Positions 48,519 to 57,822 of a stretch of DNA of 64,000 bases are shown one piece after another (the stretch's first letter is position 1; each line of letters starts with the position of its first letter). The translations under genes and the position numbers were made by a program. Location of the stretch: positions 3,501,501 to 3,565,500 of the forward strand of contig NZ_CP106881.1 of NCBI RefSeq assembly GCF_023634805.2, given 5' to 3'. The stretch is from Comamonas endophytica. GTDB taxonomy: Bacteria > Pseudomonadota > Gammaproteobacteria > Burkholderiales > Burkholderiaceae_C. The notes beneath the pieces are model-generated. The model did no database searches, had not been told where the DNA came from, and saw nothing but the letters and a program-made list of their open reading frames with translations.

Positions 48519-50576
48519 TCAGGCGGCTTCGGGTTCCGCCATGCCCTGGTGGCGCAGCAGCGCATCGAGCGAGGGCTCTCTGCCGCGGAAGGCCTTGAAC
48601 GAGTCCATGGCCGAGCGGCTGCCGCCCGCCTCGAGGATGGCGGCGCGGTAGCGTCGGCCGGTCTCCGGCGCATTGCTGCCGTCGGGCAGCTGGGTTTCCT
48701 CGAAGGCCGCATAGGCGTCGGCGCTCAGCACCTCGGCCCATTTGTAGCTGTAGTAGCCTGCTGCGTAGCCGCCGGCGAAGATGTGGCTGAAGGTATGGGC
48801 CGTGCGGCTGTAGGGCGGAGCGGGCAGCACCGCCACTTCCTCGCGCACCTGGGCCAGCAGCGGCATGATGTCCTCGACCGGCGGGGTCGCAGTGTGCAGC
48901 AGCATGTCGAACAGCGAGAACTCGATCTGGCGCAGCGTGGCCATGCCGCTCTGGAAGTTCTTCGCCGCCAGCATCTTGTCGAACAGCGCGCGCGGCAGCG
49001 GCTCGCCGGTTTCCACATGGGCCGTCATGTGCTCGAGCACGTTCCACTCCCAGCAGAAGTTCTCCATGAACTGGCTCGGCAGCTCGACCGCGTCCCACTC
49101 GACGCCGCTGATGCCGGAGACATCGCGCTCGTTCACCTGGGTCAGCAGATGGTGCAGGCCGTGGCCGGTTTCATGGAACAGCGTGATCACGTCGTCATGT
49201 GTGAGCAGCGCGGGCTTGCCGTCCACGCCATCGGCGAAGTTGCACACCAGGTGCGCGACCGGAGTCTGCAGCTGGTGGTTGTCGGGGCGCAGCCAGCGCG
49301 CGCGCACGTCATCCATCCAGGCGCCGCCGCGCTTGCCCTTGCGTGCCGGCTGGTCCAGATAGAACTGGCCGACCAGCTGCGGGCCCTCGGCGCCAATGCG
49401 CTCGATGCGGTAGAACTCGACGGCCGGGTTCCACACCGGCGCGACATCGCGGCGGATGCGGACCTCGAACAGGTCCTCGACGATCTTGAACAGGCCGGCG
49501 AGCACCTTCGGCGCGGGGAAGTACTGCTTGACCTCCTGCTCGCTGAAGGCATAGCGCGCTTCCTTGAGCTTCTCGGCCACGTAGCTCCAGTCCCAGGGCT
49601 GGGGATCGGCCAGGCCCAGTTCGGCGGCGGCAAAGGCGCGCAGGTCGGCCACGTCCTTCTGCGCATGGGGGCGCGCGCGGCGCGCCAGGTCGCGCAGGAA
49701 GGCGATGACCTCGGCGGGCGACTGGGCCATCTTCGTGACCAAGGACAGCTCGGCGAAGTTGGCATAGCCCAGCAGCTGCGCTTCCTCGTGGCGCAGCGCC
49801 AGGATCTCGCGGATGTTGGCGCTGTTGTCGAACTTCGTGGCCTCGGCCGGAGCCTGGTCGGAGGCGCGCGTCACATAGGCCTTGTAGAGCGTCTCGCGCA
49901 GCCGGCTGCGGCGCGCGAACTGCATCACCGGCAGGTAGCAGGGCATCTTCAGCGTGAGCTTGTAGCCTTCCTTGCCCTCGGCTTCGGCCGCGGCGCGCGC
50001 GGCCTGCTGCACATCGGCGGGCACGCCGTCGAGCTCATCGAGCGTGGCGTAGTAGGCAAAGGCATCGGTGGCGTCGAGCGCGTTCTCGCTGAACTTCTGG
50101 CTCAGCTCGGCCGAGCGCTCCTGGATCTGCGCGAAGCGCTGCTTGGCCTCGCCCTGCAGCTCAGCGCCCGAAAGCACGAAATTGCGGATGGAATTGTCCC
50201 AGGCGCGGCGCTGCTCGGGGTTGAGCGTATCGGGGTCGATGGCCTTGTACTTGGCGTACAGCCGCTCGTCGGCGCCCAGGCGGGTCCAGAACTCGGTGAC
50301 CACGGGCAGCATCTCGTTGTAGGCCGCGCGCAGCTCGGGCGTGTCGGCCACGCTGTTGAGGTGGCTCACGGCGCCCCAGGCGCTCGAGAACTTCTCGGTC
50401 GCGACGTCCAGCACGCCGGCAATCGCTTCCCACCGCGCGGGAAAGTCCGCCGCGGTCACCGTCTCCAGCGCCTGGCTGGCCTGCTCCATCAGTTGAGTGA
50501 TCGCGGGCTGCACGTGCTCGGGCTGGATGCGGTCGAACAGGGGCAGGTCGGTTTTGTCGAGAAGTGGATTGCTCAT
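48519..50576 (-). CDS. prlC: oligopeptidase A
   Basis: A 685-residue M3-family zinc metallopeptidase that degrades short peptides, including cleaved signal peptides, in the cytoplasm. The zinc site HExxH is in ITLFHETGHGLHHLLTQVNE and the third ligand region in VEWDAVELPSQFMENFCWEW. N-terminal MSNPLLDKTDLPLFDRIQPE matches PrlC/OpdA. Full length. The 115-base gap to folD holds a REP-like element. Confidence 0.94.
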   Translation of the reverse strand: MSNPLLDKTDLPLFDRIQPEHVQPAITQLMEQASQALETVTAADFPARWEAIAGVLDVATEKFSSAWGAVSHLNSVADTPELRAAYNEMLPVVTEFWTRLGADERLYAKYKAIDPDTLNPEQRRAWDNSIRNFVLSGAELQGEAKQRFAQIQERSAELSQKFSENALDATDAFAYYATLDELDGVPADVQQAARAAAEAEGKEGYKLTLKMPCYLPVMQFARRSRLRETLYKAYVTRASDQAPAEATKFDNSANIREILALRHEEAQLLGYANFAELSLVTKMAQSPAEVIAFLRDLARRARPHAQKDVADLRAFAAAELGLADPQPWDWSYVAEKLKEARYAFSEQEVKQYFPAPKVLAGLFKIVEDLFEVRIRRDVAPVWNPAVEFYRIERIGAEGPQLVGQFYLDQPARKGKRGGAWMDDVRARWLRPDNHQLQTPVAHLVCNFADGVDGKPALLTHDDVITLFHETGHGLHHLLTQVNERDVSGISGVEWDAVELPSQFMENFCWEWNVLEHMTAHVETGEPLPRALFDKMLAAKNFQSGMATLRQIEFSLFDMLLHTATPPVEDIMPLLAQVREEVAVLPAPPYSRTAHTFSHIFAGGYAAGYYSYKWAEVLSADAYAAFEETQLPDGSNAPETGRRYRAAILEAGGSRSAMDSFKAFRGREPSLDALLRHQGMAEPEAA

Positions 50577-50635
50577 GCGGGTTTATTTGACGGCGTAACT
50601 GGTGATTTCAAGCGTGAGTATCGGTTGCACTTCGA

Positions 50636-50681
50636 CCATTCATCCTTCGATCCCGGGCAGGCCCGGGAGCAGGACGAACGG
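50636..50681. repeat. REP-like element with an altered centre
   Basis: Read on the minus strand this gives CCGTTCGTCCTG, then a GC-rich 18-20 base centre that includes CCCGGGCCTGCCCGGG, then CGAAGGATGAATGG. The outer parts match arm 1 of the element at 21635-21667, but its central 6-8 bases are replaced by a longer self-complementary block. It sits between folD and prlC (same strand). Confidence 0.6.
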
Positions 50682-50691
50682 GGGCGCCGAA

Positions 50692-51546
50692 TCAAGCTGC
50701 CGAACGTTCGGCAGCTTCCATGGTGTTGACCAAAAGCATGGTAATCGTCATCGGCCCCACACCGCCCGGCACAGGGGTAATGTAGCCCGCGACTTCCTTG
50801 ACGCCAGCGAAATCCACGTCGCCGCAGAGCTTGCCTTCGTCGTTGCGGTTCATGCCCACATCAATGACCACCGCGCCGGGCTTGACCATATCGGCCGTCA
50901 GCACGTCGCGCTTGCCCACGGCGGCCACCACGATGTCGGCCTGGCGCGTCATCGCTGCCAGATCGGCCGTGCCGCTGTGGCAGATGGTCACGGTGGCATT
51001 CGCCTGCAGCAGCATCATGGCCATCGGCTTGCCGACGATGTTCGAGCGGCCGATGACCACCGCGTGCTTGCCGCGCAGGTCCTTCATGCCGATCGACTCC
51101 AGCATCTTCATGCAGCCATAGGGCGTGCAGGCCTTGAAGCCGACCTCGCCGACCATCAATGCGCCGGCGCTGGCGACGTGGAAGCCATCGACGTCCTTGA
51201 GCGGCGAGATGGCTTCGATGACCTTGTGGTCGTCGATGTGCGCCGGCAACGGCAGCTGCACCAGGATGCCGTGGATGCTGGGGTCGTTGTTGAGCGCTTC
51301 GACGCGCGCCAGCAGCTCGGCTTCGGTCATGCCTGCATCGTACTTCTCCAGCACCGAGTGCAGGCCGGATTCCTCGCAGGCCTTGACCTTGTTGCGCACA
51401 TAGACCTGGCTGGCCGGGTTGTCGCCCACCAGCACTACGGCGAGGCCGGCGGTGGCGCCGCGCGCCTTGAGCGCCGCGGCGCGGGTGGCGACTTCCTGGC
51501 GCAGTTGGCGGGAGAGGGCGTTGCCGTCGATGAGTTGGGCTGTCAT
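50692..51546 (-). CDS. folD: bifunctional methylene-THF dehydrogenase/cyclohydrolase
   Basis: A 284-residue FolD that converts 5,10-methylene-THF to 10-formyl-THF using NADP. The catalytic Tyr/Lys pair is in [16 protein letters not shown], the folate site in [12 protein letters not shown], and the NADP site in [20 protein letters not shown]; the ending [20 protein letters not shown] is invariant in the family. Confidence 0.96.
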   Translation of the reverse strand: MTAQLIDGNALSRQLRQEVATRAAALKARGATAGLAVVLVGDNPASQVYVRNKVKACEESGLHSVLEKYDAGMTEAELLARVEALNNDPSIHGILVQLPLPAHIDDHKVIEAISPLKDVDGFHVASAGALMVGEVGFKACTPYGCMKMLESIGMKDLRGKHAVVIGRSNIVGKPMAMMLLQANATVTICHSGTADLAAMTRQADIVVAAVGKRDVLTADMVKPGAVVIDVGMNRNDEGKLCGDVDFAGVKEVAGYITPVPGGVGPMTITMLLVNTMEAAERSAA

Positions 51547-51620
51547 GTCTGAATTCTCAATAAAAAATGCTGCTAGCGTCTTGCGACACTAGCAGCCGTG
51601 GACCTGCCATGATTTTAGGG

Positions 51621-52259
51621 TCAGGCCGGGACCTTGCCTGCGGGTTGGTTTTGTCCGAGCGCAATTTTCAGCAGGTCGGCCACCGTGTTGGCATTGAGCT
51701 TTTCCATGATGTTGGCGCGGTGCGCCTCCACCGTCTTGATGCTGATGCCCAGGTCGTCGGCGATCTGCTTGTTCAGGCGGCCGGCGACGATGCGCTCGAG
51801 CACCTGCGCCTCACGGCTGGTGAGCTTGGACAGCAGCGCGTCGCGGCTGGCGGCCTGCTGGTGGCCGGCAAAGGCCTCGCGCGCATGGTCCAGCATGCGC
51901 TCGACCAGGCCCAGCAGCTCTTCCTCGTTGAAGGGCTTCTGGATGAAGTCCAGCGCGCCCTTCTTCATGGTGTTGACGGCCATGGGCACGTCGCCGTGGC
52001 CGGTGATGAACACGATGGGCAGCGGCGACTTGCGCTCGATCAGCCGGTCCTGCAACTCCAGGCCGGTCATGCCCCCCATGCGGATGTCGACGATCAGGCA
52101 GGCCACCTCGCGCGGGTCGTAGCGCGCGAGAAACGATTCGGCCGCATCGAAGCAGCGCACGCGATAGTCCTTGCCTTCAAGCAACCACTGCAGGGAATCG
52201 CGGACGGCCTCGTCGTCGTCCACCACATACACAGTGCCTTTTTTGGGAATCAAACTCAT
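51621..52259 (-). CDS. FixJ/NarL-type response regulator
   Basis: A 212-residue response regulator. The receiver domain has the acidic pocket VYVVDDDEAVRDSLQWLLEG, phospho-acceptor D58 in LIVDIRMGGMTGLEL and the Lys in ALDFIQKPFNEEEL; the output domain is a LuxR-type helix-turn-helix, SKLTSREAQVLERIVAGRLN then ISIKTVEAHRANIMEKL. Its start overlaps the kinase stop as ATGA. Partner of the kinase at 52256; may act on genes nearby, including aceE, but this is not shown. Confidence 0.92.
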   Translation of the reverse strand: MSLIPKKGTVYVVDDDEAVRDSLQWLLEGKDYRVRCFDAAESFLARYDPREVACLIVDIRMGGMTGLELQDRLIERKSPLPIVFITGHGDVPMAVNTMKKGALDFIQKPFNEEELLGLVERMLDHAREAFAGHQQAASRDALLSKLTSREAQVLERIVAGRLNKQIADDLGISIKTVEAHRANIMEKLNANTVADLLKIALGQNQPAGKVPA

Positions 52260-54832
52260 GCAATCGTCCTCGGTGTGGTGAGTGGTGTCGCATCCACAGG
52301 CGCCGCTAGAGGCAGCCAGAAAGTGAAGCGGCAGCCTATGACATCAGAACCATTGTAGAGGTTCTCCGCACGCATGCGTCCATGGTGCGACTCGACGATG
52401 CTGCGGCACAGGTTCAGCCCCATGCCCATGCCTTCGCTCTTGGTCGTGAAAAACGCCTCGAAGAGGCGGTCGAGCACCTCGGGCGGCAGGCCCTTGCCGG
52501 TGTCCTGCACGGTGAACTCCACCACCTGCTGGCCGTCGATCTCGCGCGGCAGCACGCTCAGGTCCACGCTGCGCTGGTGGCCCGGGCGCTGCGAGTTCTC
52601 GATGGACTCGGCGCCGTTCTTCATCAGGTTGACCAGCACCTGCTCGATCAGGATGGTGTCGGCCATCACCGGCGGCAGCCGCTCGGCCACGCGGTGCGTC
52701 AGGCGCACGTTGTGGCGGCGCAACTCGATGTCGGCCAGCTCCACCGCCTCGCTCACCATGTCGGCCACGCGCGCCAGCGTGCGGTTGGGTTCGCTGCGCT
52801 TCACGAAGGCGCGGATGCGCTGGATGATCTGGCCCGCGCGCTGCGCCTGGTGCGCGGTCTTCTGCAGCGCCGTGAGCAGCATCTCCTGGCTCAGCTGGCC
52901 GCTCTGGCTGCGCGAGATCATGCCGCTGCAGTAGTTGCTGATGGCGGTGAGCGGCTGGTTGAGCTCGTGCGCCACGCTCGAAGCCATCTCGCCCATGGTG
53001 ATCAGGCGGCTGATCGACTGCGCGTGCTCGGCCTGGCGCGCCGCCTGCTCCTGCGCCAGGCGCCGCGGCGTGATGTCGGTGGCGATGACCATCTGCGCCA
53101 GCCGCCCGTCGACCCAGCTCAGGTAGCGCGAGCGCACCTCGAGCCATTTGCCCAGCTCGGGCAGGAAGATCTCGGCGTTCTCGCTGCGCGCGCTGGTGAG
53201 CGGGTCGGTGGGCAGGCCCATCAGTCCGTCCTCGTCATCCATGCTGTCGGTATGGCGCGCGGGCAGCACGCCGGCCTGGGCGACGAGCTGCAGGTGTCCG
53301 TCGGTCTGCGAGCCGAACCACTGGCGGTAGAGCTTGTTGGCGAACAGCAGCTCGGCACTGCCCAGCGGCGCGACCGAGACCGAGGCATCGAGCGCCTCGA
53401 GCACGATGGTGAAGCGCTCGTGCGAGGCCGACAGCTGCTCGCGGATGCGGTTGGGCTCGGTGATGTCCGTCATGGACGACATCCAGCCCGTGTGCTGGCC
53501 GTGGGCGTCGATCAGCGGCGAGACATAGAGCCGCGCATCGAACTGCGTGCCGTTCTTGCGCTGCACGCGCACCTGGAAGCCGCCGACGATGGTCTTGCCG
53601 CTGAGCTCGTCGCGCAGCTTCAGGCGCAGGCTGTCGTATTCGTTGCTCGGCCAGTAGCTGTAGGGCGGCAGCTGGCCGACCAGGTCGCTCTCGCTCCACC
53701 CCGTCATCTGGCAGAAGGCGGCGTTCACGTACGTGATGCGGCCCTCCAGGTCGAGCGCGCGCATGCCGGTGAGCACCGAATTCTCCATCGCGCGGCGGAA
53801 GTTGGTCTCGGCCACCAGCGCCTCCTGGGTGCGCATGCGTCGGCGCGTATGGCGCCAGGTGGCCAGCAGCAGCCAGGCGGTCATCGCGCTGAGCGTGCCG
53901 ACCAGCCAGAACAGGCTGTTGCCGACGAAGCCCAGCGAGGTGCGGTAGGCCTGGGCACGTAGCACCAGCCCGCTGCCCACGGGCGAGACCGGCACCTCGT
54001 ACTCGTTGGCGCGGTCGCGGGCCCAGGGCAGCGGGTTGCCATCGGCACGCTCGGGCAGGGCGGTGCCGGCCAGCAGTTGGCCGCTGCCGTCCAGCATGGT
54101 GACGGCGTAGCGCGCCAGCACCTCGGTCGGCGTGCCGTAGCGCAGCAGGCTGTCGACCGAATATTCGCCCAGCACCACGCCGCCGAAGCCGCCGGTGCTG
54201 TTGAGCGGCACCTGCAGCTGCAGCAGCGGCGCGGGCTCGCCGGGCACCGCCGGCGACTGCGCGTAGACCGGCTGCTGCAGGTCCTGCACCAGCGCATAGG
54301 TCTTGGCGGTGTCGCCGGGCTTGAGCGTGTCGCCGACGATGCGCAACTGCTCGCTGTGCACCGTGGGCGCGGAATGGGTGGCGCGGATGCGCTGCTGCTC
54401 GTCGATCCAGGTGATGGACTGCAGCTCGGGGTACTGCGTGATCAGCGCCTCGCTGCGGCGCGCGAAATCGCCCTTGTTCATCTCCTGGTTGGCGATGTCG
54501 CGCGCCACGCGCATCAGCTGCTCCTGGCGCTCGAGCAGGCGCAGGCGCACGCGCTGCTGTGCGTATTCGACATCCCGGCGCAACGCCTCCTGCTCGCGCT
54601 CCACTTCCTCCACGCGCAGATACCAGAACGCCACGACGATCGCAGCCAGGAACATCAGCACGGCGGCCAGCGGCGCCAGCGCGGCGAAGCGGTCCTGGCG
54701 CGTGGGCGAGAGGCTGCGCCACCAGCTGCGCCACCAGCGCGCGGGCGAGGGCACCAGGGTGTCGGTCGGGGCGCTGGGCGCGGGGGACTTGGCGGGGGTC
54801 GGATCCATGGGTGGAGTGTAGAGGAGCGGCAT
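52256..54832 (-). CDS. membrane PAS-domain sensor histidine kinase
   Basis: An 858-residue hybrid-free histidine kinase. A first membrane helix (LAPLAAVLMFLAAIVVAFWY, about residues 53-72) and a second (VGNSLFWLVGTLSAMTAWLL, about 308-327) enclose a periplasmic sensor of roughly 230 residues. Two PAS domains follow (NSVLTGMRALDLEGRITYVN; EALDASVSVAPLGSAELLFA). The phospho-acceptor His, near residue 621, is in MASSVAHELNQPLTAISNY; the ATPase N-box is LVNLMKNGAES and G-box DTGKGLPPEV / MGMGLNLCRS. Start 54832 or 54808. Similar to FixL/DctB/TtrS-like kinases. The signal is unknown. Confidence 0.93.
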   Translation of the reverse strand: MPLLYTPPMDPTPAKSPAPSAPTDTLVPSPARWWRSWWRSLSPTRQDRFAALAPLAAVLMFLAAIVVAFWYLRVEEVEREQEALRRDVEYAQQRVRLRLLERQEQLMRVARDIANQEMNKGDFARRSEALITQYPELQSITWIDEQQRIRATHSAPTVHSEQLRIVGDTLKPGDTAKTYALVQDLQQPVYAQSPAVPGEPAPLLQLQVPLNSTGGFGGVVLGEYSVDSLLRYGTPTEVLARYAVTMLDGSGQLLAGTALPERADGNPLPWARDRANEYEVPVSPVGSGLVLRAQAYRTSLGFVGNSLFWLVGTLSAMTAWLLLATWRHTRRRMRTQEALVAETNFRRAMENSVLTGMRALDLEGRITYVNAAFCQMTGWSESDLVGQLPPYSYWPSNEYDSLRLKLRDELSGKTIVGGFQVRVQRKNGTQFDARLYVSPLIDAHGQHTGWMSSMTDITEPNRIREQLSASHERFTIVLEALDASVSVAPLGSAELLFANKLYRQWFGSQTDGHLQLVAQAGVLPARHTDSMDDEDGLMGLPTDPLTSARSENAEIFLPELGKWLEVRSRYLSWVDGRLAQMVIATDITPRRLAQEQAARQAEHAQSISRLITMGEMASSVAHELNQPLTAISNYCSGMISRSQSGQLSQEMLLTALQKTAHQAQRAGQIIQRIRAFVKRSEPNRTLARVADMVSEAVELADIELRRHNVRLTHRVAERLPPVMADTILIEQVLVNLMKNGAESIENSQRPGHQRSVDLSVLPREIDGQQVVEFTVQDTGKGLPPEVLDRLFEAFFTTKSEGMGMGLNLCRSIVESHHGRMRAENLYNGSDVIGCRFTFWLPLAAPVDATPLTTPRTIA

Positions 54833-55080
54833 CGGGATGGGACCGCGCCAGCCGGCGTGGAAATGTGCGATTGCAGCAATTTATCGCATTATGAAAACGA
54901 AAAGCATAATTTGAAATTGGAAAAAAATGTGCGAAACTTCCGCCGAATTCATTCAGTGAAGGCCGATCCGCGGCCTGGCGCGCACGGCCACTGGTTGAGC
55001 ATCTGGCAGGGGCGTTCCTGCGCGATGACAATGGGCCCAACGTGCACTGTTCGTTTACCGCCTATTGCCAGGAGACACCC
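54833..55080 (+). promoter_or_regulatory. aceE leader with palindrome and direct repeats
   Basis: ATTATG (54888-54893) and CATAAT (54905-54910) form an inverted repeat with an 11-base gap (AAAACGAAAAG), the most AT-rich spot in this part of the window. AAATGTGCGA occurs twice in direct orientation (54861-54870 and 54925-54934). These suggest an operator for a dedicated regulator of the pyruvate dehydrogenase operon. The regulator cannot be named from the sequence. Confidence 0.5.
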
Positions 55081-57804
55081 ATGACAGCTCAGACCGACCC
55101 CCAGGCCGGCGCCGGCGCCACGCCCGCGGCCAGCACCGACCAGCAGGAAACCCGCGAATGGATGGACGCGCTGTCCGCCGTGATCGACCGCGAGGGCGCG
55201 GAGTACGCCCATGCACTGCTCGAGGAACTGCTGGAACACGCGCGCCAGAACAGCGTTGACCGTCCTTTCTCGGCCAACACCGGCTACGTGAACACGCTGG
55301 AAGCCGCGCAGGAAGCGCGCTGCCCCGGCAACCTCGAGATCGAAGGCCGCCTGCGCGCCTACATGCGCTGGAACGCCATGGCCATGGTGGTCAAGGCCAA
55401 CCGCATCCACCCGCCCGAAGGCGGCGACCTGGGCGGCCACATCGGCTCCTTCGCCTCGCTGGCCAACATGTTCGGCGCGGGCTTCAACCACTTCTGGCAC
55501 GCCGAGAGCGAAAACCACGGCGGCGACTGCCTGTACATCCAGGGCCACGTCTCGCCCGGCATCTATGCGCGCGCCTACCTCGAAGGCCGCATCTCCGAGG
55601 AGCAGCTGCTGAACTTCCGCCAGGAAGTGGACGGCAAGGGCCTGTCGAGCTATCCGCACCCGAAGCTGATGCCCGAGTTCTGGCAGTTCCCCACGGTGTC
55701 GATGGGCCTGGGCCCGCTGATGGCCATCTACCAGGCGCGCTTCCTGAAGTATCTGCACGCCCGCGGCATTGCGAACACCGAGAACCGCAAGGTCTGGGTG
55801 TTCTGCGGCGACGGCGAGATGGACGAAGTGGAATCGCTGGGCGCGATCTCGCTGGCCGCGCGCGAGAAGCTCGACAACCTGATCTTCGTCATCAACTGCA
55901 ACCTGCAGCGCCTGGACGGCCCGGTGCGCGGCAACGGCAAGATCATCCAGGAGCTCGAGGGCGAGTTCCGCGGCTCGGGCTGGAACGTCATCAAGCTGAT
56001 CTGGGGCAAGGGCTGGGACGAGCTGCTGGCCAAGGACAAGGACGGCGTGCTGCGCAAGATCATGGCCGAGTGCAACGACGGCGACTACCAGGCCTTCAAG
56101 GCCAATGACGGTGCCTACGTGCGCAAGAATTTCTTCGGCCGCGACCCGCGCGCGCTGAAGATGGTCGAGCACATGAGCGACGACGAGATCTGGAACCTGC
56201 GCCGCGGCGGCCACGATTCGCAGAAGGTGTATGCGGCCTTCCACGCGGCCAACGAGCACAAGGGCCAGCCCACCGTGCTGCTGGTCAAGACCGTCAAGGG
56301 CTTCGGCATGGGCAAGATCGGCGAAGGCCGCAACACCGTGCACCAGACCAAGAAGCTCAGCGACGAGGACATCAAGGCCTTCCGCGACCGCTTCAACATC
56401 CCGATCCCCGACAGCCAGATTGCCGACCTGCCGTTCTACAAGCCGGCCGACGACACGCCGGAGATGAAGTACCTGCACGAGCGCCGCAAGGCGCTGGGCG
56501 GCTACCTGCCGCAGCGCCGCGTGAAGGCCGACGAGCAGTTCACCGCGCCCGCGCTCGACACCTTCAAGGCGATCCTCGACCCCACGCCCGAAGGCCGCGA
56601 GATCTCGACCACGCAGGCCTATGTGCGCTTCCTCACGCAGTTGCTGCGCGACAAGGAAATCGGCCCGCGCGTCGTGCCGATCCTGGTCGACGAGGCGCGC
56701 ACCTTCGGCATGGAAGGCTTGTTCCGCCAGATCGGCATCTACAACCCCGCAGGCCAGCAGTACACCCCGGTCGACAAGGACCAGGTCATGTACTACAAGG
56801 AAGACAAGGCCGGCCAGATCCTGCAGGAAGGCATCAACGAAGCCGGCGGCATGTCCAGCTGGATCGCCGCGGCCACGAGCTACAGCACCAGCAACCGGAT
56901 CATGATCCCGTTCTACGTGTACTACTCGATGTTCGGCTTCCAGCGCGTGGGCGACCTCGCCTGGGCCGCTGGCGACATGCAGGCGCGCGGCTTCCTGCTG
57001 GGCGGTACCTCGGGGCGTACGACGCTCAACGGCGAAGGCCTGCAGCACGAGGACGGCCACAGCCACATCCTGGCCAACACCGTGCCCAACTGCATCAGCT
57101 ACGACCCGACCTTCGCGCACGAAGTCGCGGTGATCATGCAGGAAGGCCTGCGCCGCATGGTGCAGGAGCAGGAAAACGTCTTCTACTACCTGACGCTGCT
57201 CAACGAGAACTACGCGATGCCTGGCCTCACGCCCGGCACCGAGCAGCAGATCATCAAGGGCATGTACCAGTGCAAGCCCGGCATCAAGGTGCCGCCGACC
57301 GGGCTGCGCGTGCAGCTGCTCGGCTCGGGCACGATCCTGCGCGAGTCGCTGTCCGCCCAGGAACTGCTGCTGAGCGACTGGGGCGTCGCCGCCGACGTGT
57401 GGAGCTGCCCGAGCTTCAACGAACTGACGCGCGACGGCCAGGACGTGGACCGCTGGAACCTGCTGCACCCGCTGGAGACGCCGCGCCAGGCCTTCGTCAC
57501 GCAGCAGCTGGCCACCAGCACCGGCCCGGTCATTGCCTCGACCGACTACATGAAGGCCTATGCCGAGCAGATCCGCGCCTATATCCCCAAGGGCCGCATC
57601 TACAAGGTGCTGGGCACCGACGGTTTCGGCCGCTCGGACTTCCGCCGCAAGCTGCGCGAGCACTTCGAGATCGACCGCCACTACATCGTGGTTGCCGCGC
57701 TGCGCAGCCTGGCCGACGGCGGCCAGCTGCCGATGACCAAGGTGGCCGAAGCGATTGCCAAGTACGGCATCCAGGTCGACAAGATCAACCCGCTGTACGC
57801 CTAA
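55081..57804 (+). CDS. aceE: pyruvate dehydrogenase E1, homodimeric type
   Basis: A 907-residue AceE that decarboxylates pyruvate with thiamine diphosphate and acetylates the E2 lipoyl group. The ThDP site shows GDGEMDEVESLGAISLAARE ... NCNLQRLDGPVRGNGKIIQE, and HIGSFASLANMFGAGFNHFW and HSHILANTVPNCISYDPTF are typical of this single-chain type. Start 55081 is the family start; the earlier ATG at 55042 is only a read-through. Heads aceE-aceF-lpdA and is divergent from the two-component genes. Confidence 0.96.
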   Translation: MTAQTDPQAGAGATPAASTDQQETREWMDALSAVIDREGAEYAHALLEELLEHARQNSVDRPFSANTGYVNTLEAAQEARCPGNLEIEGRLRAYMRWNAMAMVVKANRIHPPEGGDLGGHIGSFASLANMFGAGFNHFWHAESENHGGDCLYIQGHVSPGIYARAYLEGRISEEQLLNFRQEVDGKGLSSYPHPKLMPEFWQFPTVSMGLGPLMAIYQARFLKYLHARGIANTENRKVWVFCGDGEMDEVESLGAISLAAREKLDNLIFVINCNLQRLDGPVRGNGKIIQELEGEFRGSGWNVIKLIWGKGWDELLAKDKDGVLRKIMAECNDGDYQAFKANDGAYVRKNFFGRDPRALKMVEHMSDDEIWNLRRGGHDSQKVYAAFHAANEHKGQPTVLLVKTVKGFGMGKIGEGRNTVHQTKKLSDEDIKAFRDRFNIPIPDSQIADLPFYKPADDTPEMKYLHERRKALGGYLPQRRVKADEQFTAPALDTFKAILDPTPEGREISTTQAYVRFLTQLLRDKEIGPRVVPILVDEARTFGMEGLFRQIGIYNPAGQQYTPVDKDQVMYYKEDKAGQILQEGINEAGGMSSWIAAATSYSTSNRIMIPFYVYYSMFGFQRVGDLAWAAGDMQARGFLLGGTSGRTTLNGEGLQHEDGHSHILANTVPNCISYDPTFAHEVAVIMQEGLRRMVQEQENVFYYLTLLNENYAMPGLTPGTEQQIIKGMYQCKPGIKVPPTGLRVQLLGSGTILRESLSAQELLLSDWGVAADVWSCPSFNELTRDGQDVDRWNLLHPLETPRQAFVTQQLATSTGPVIASTDYMKAYAEQIRAYIPKGRIYKVLGTDGFGRSDFRRKLREHFEIDRHYIVVAALRSLADGGQLPMTKVAEAIAKYGIQVDKINPLYA

Positions 57805-57822
57805 GAAATCCGGGAGACGAAT

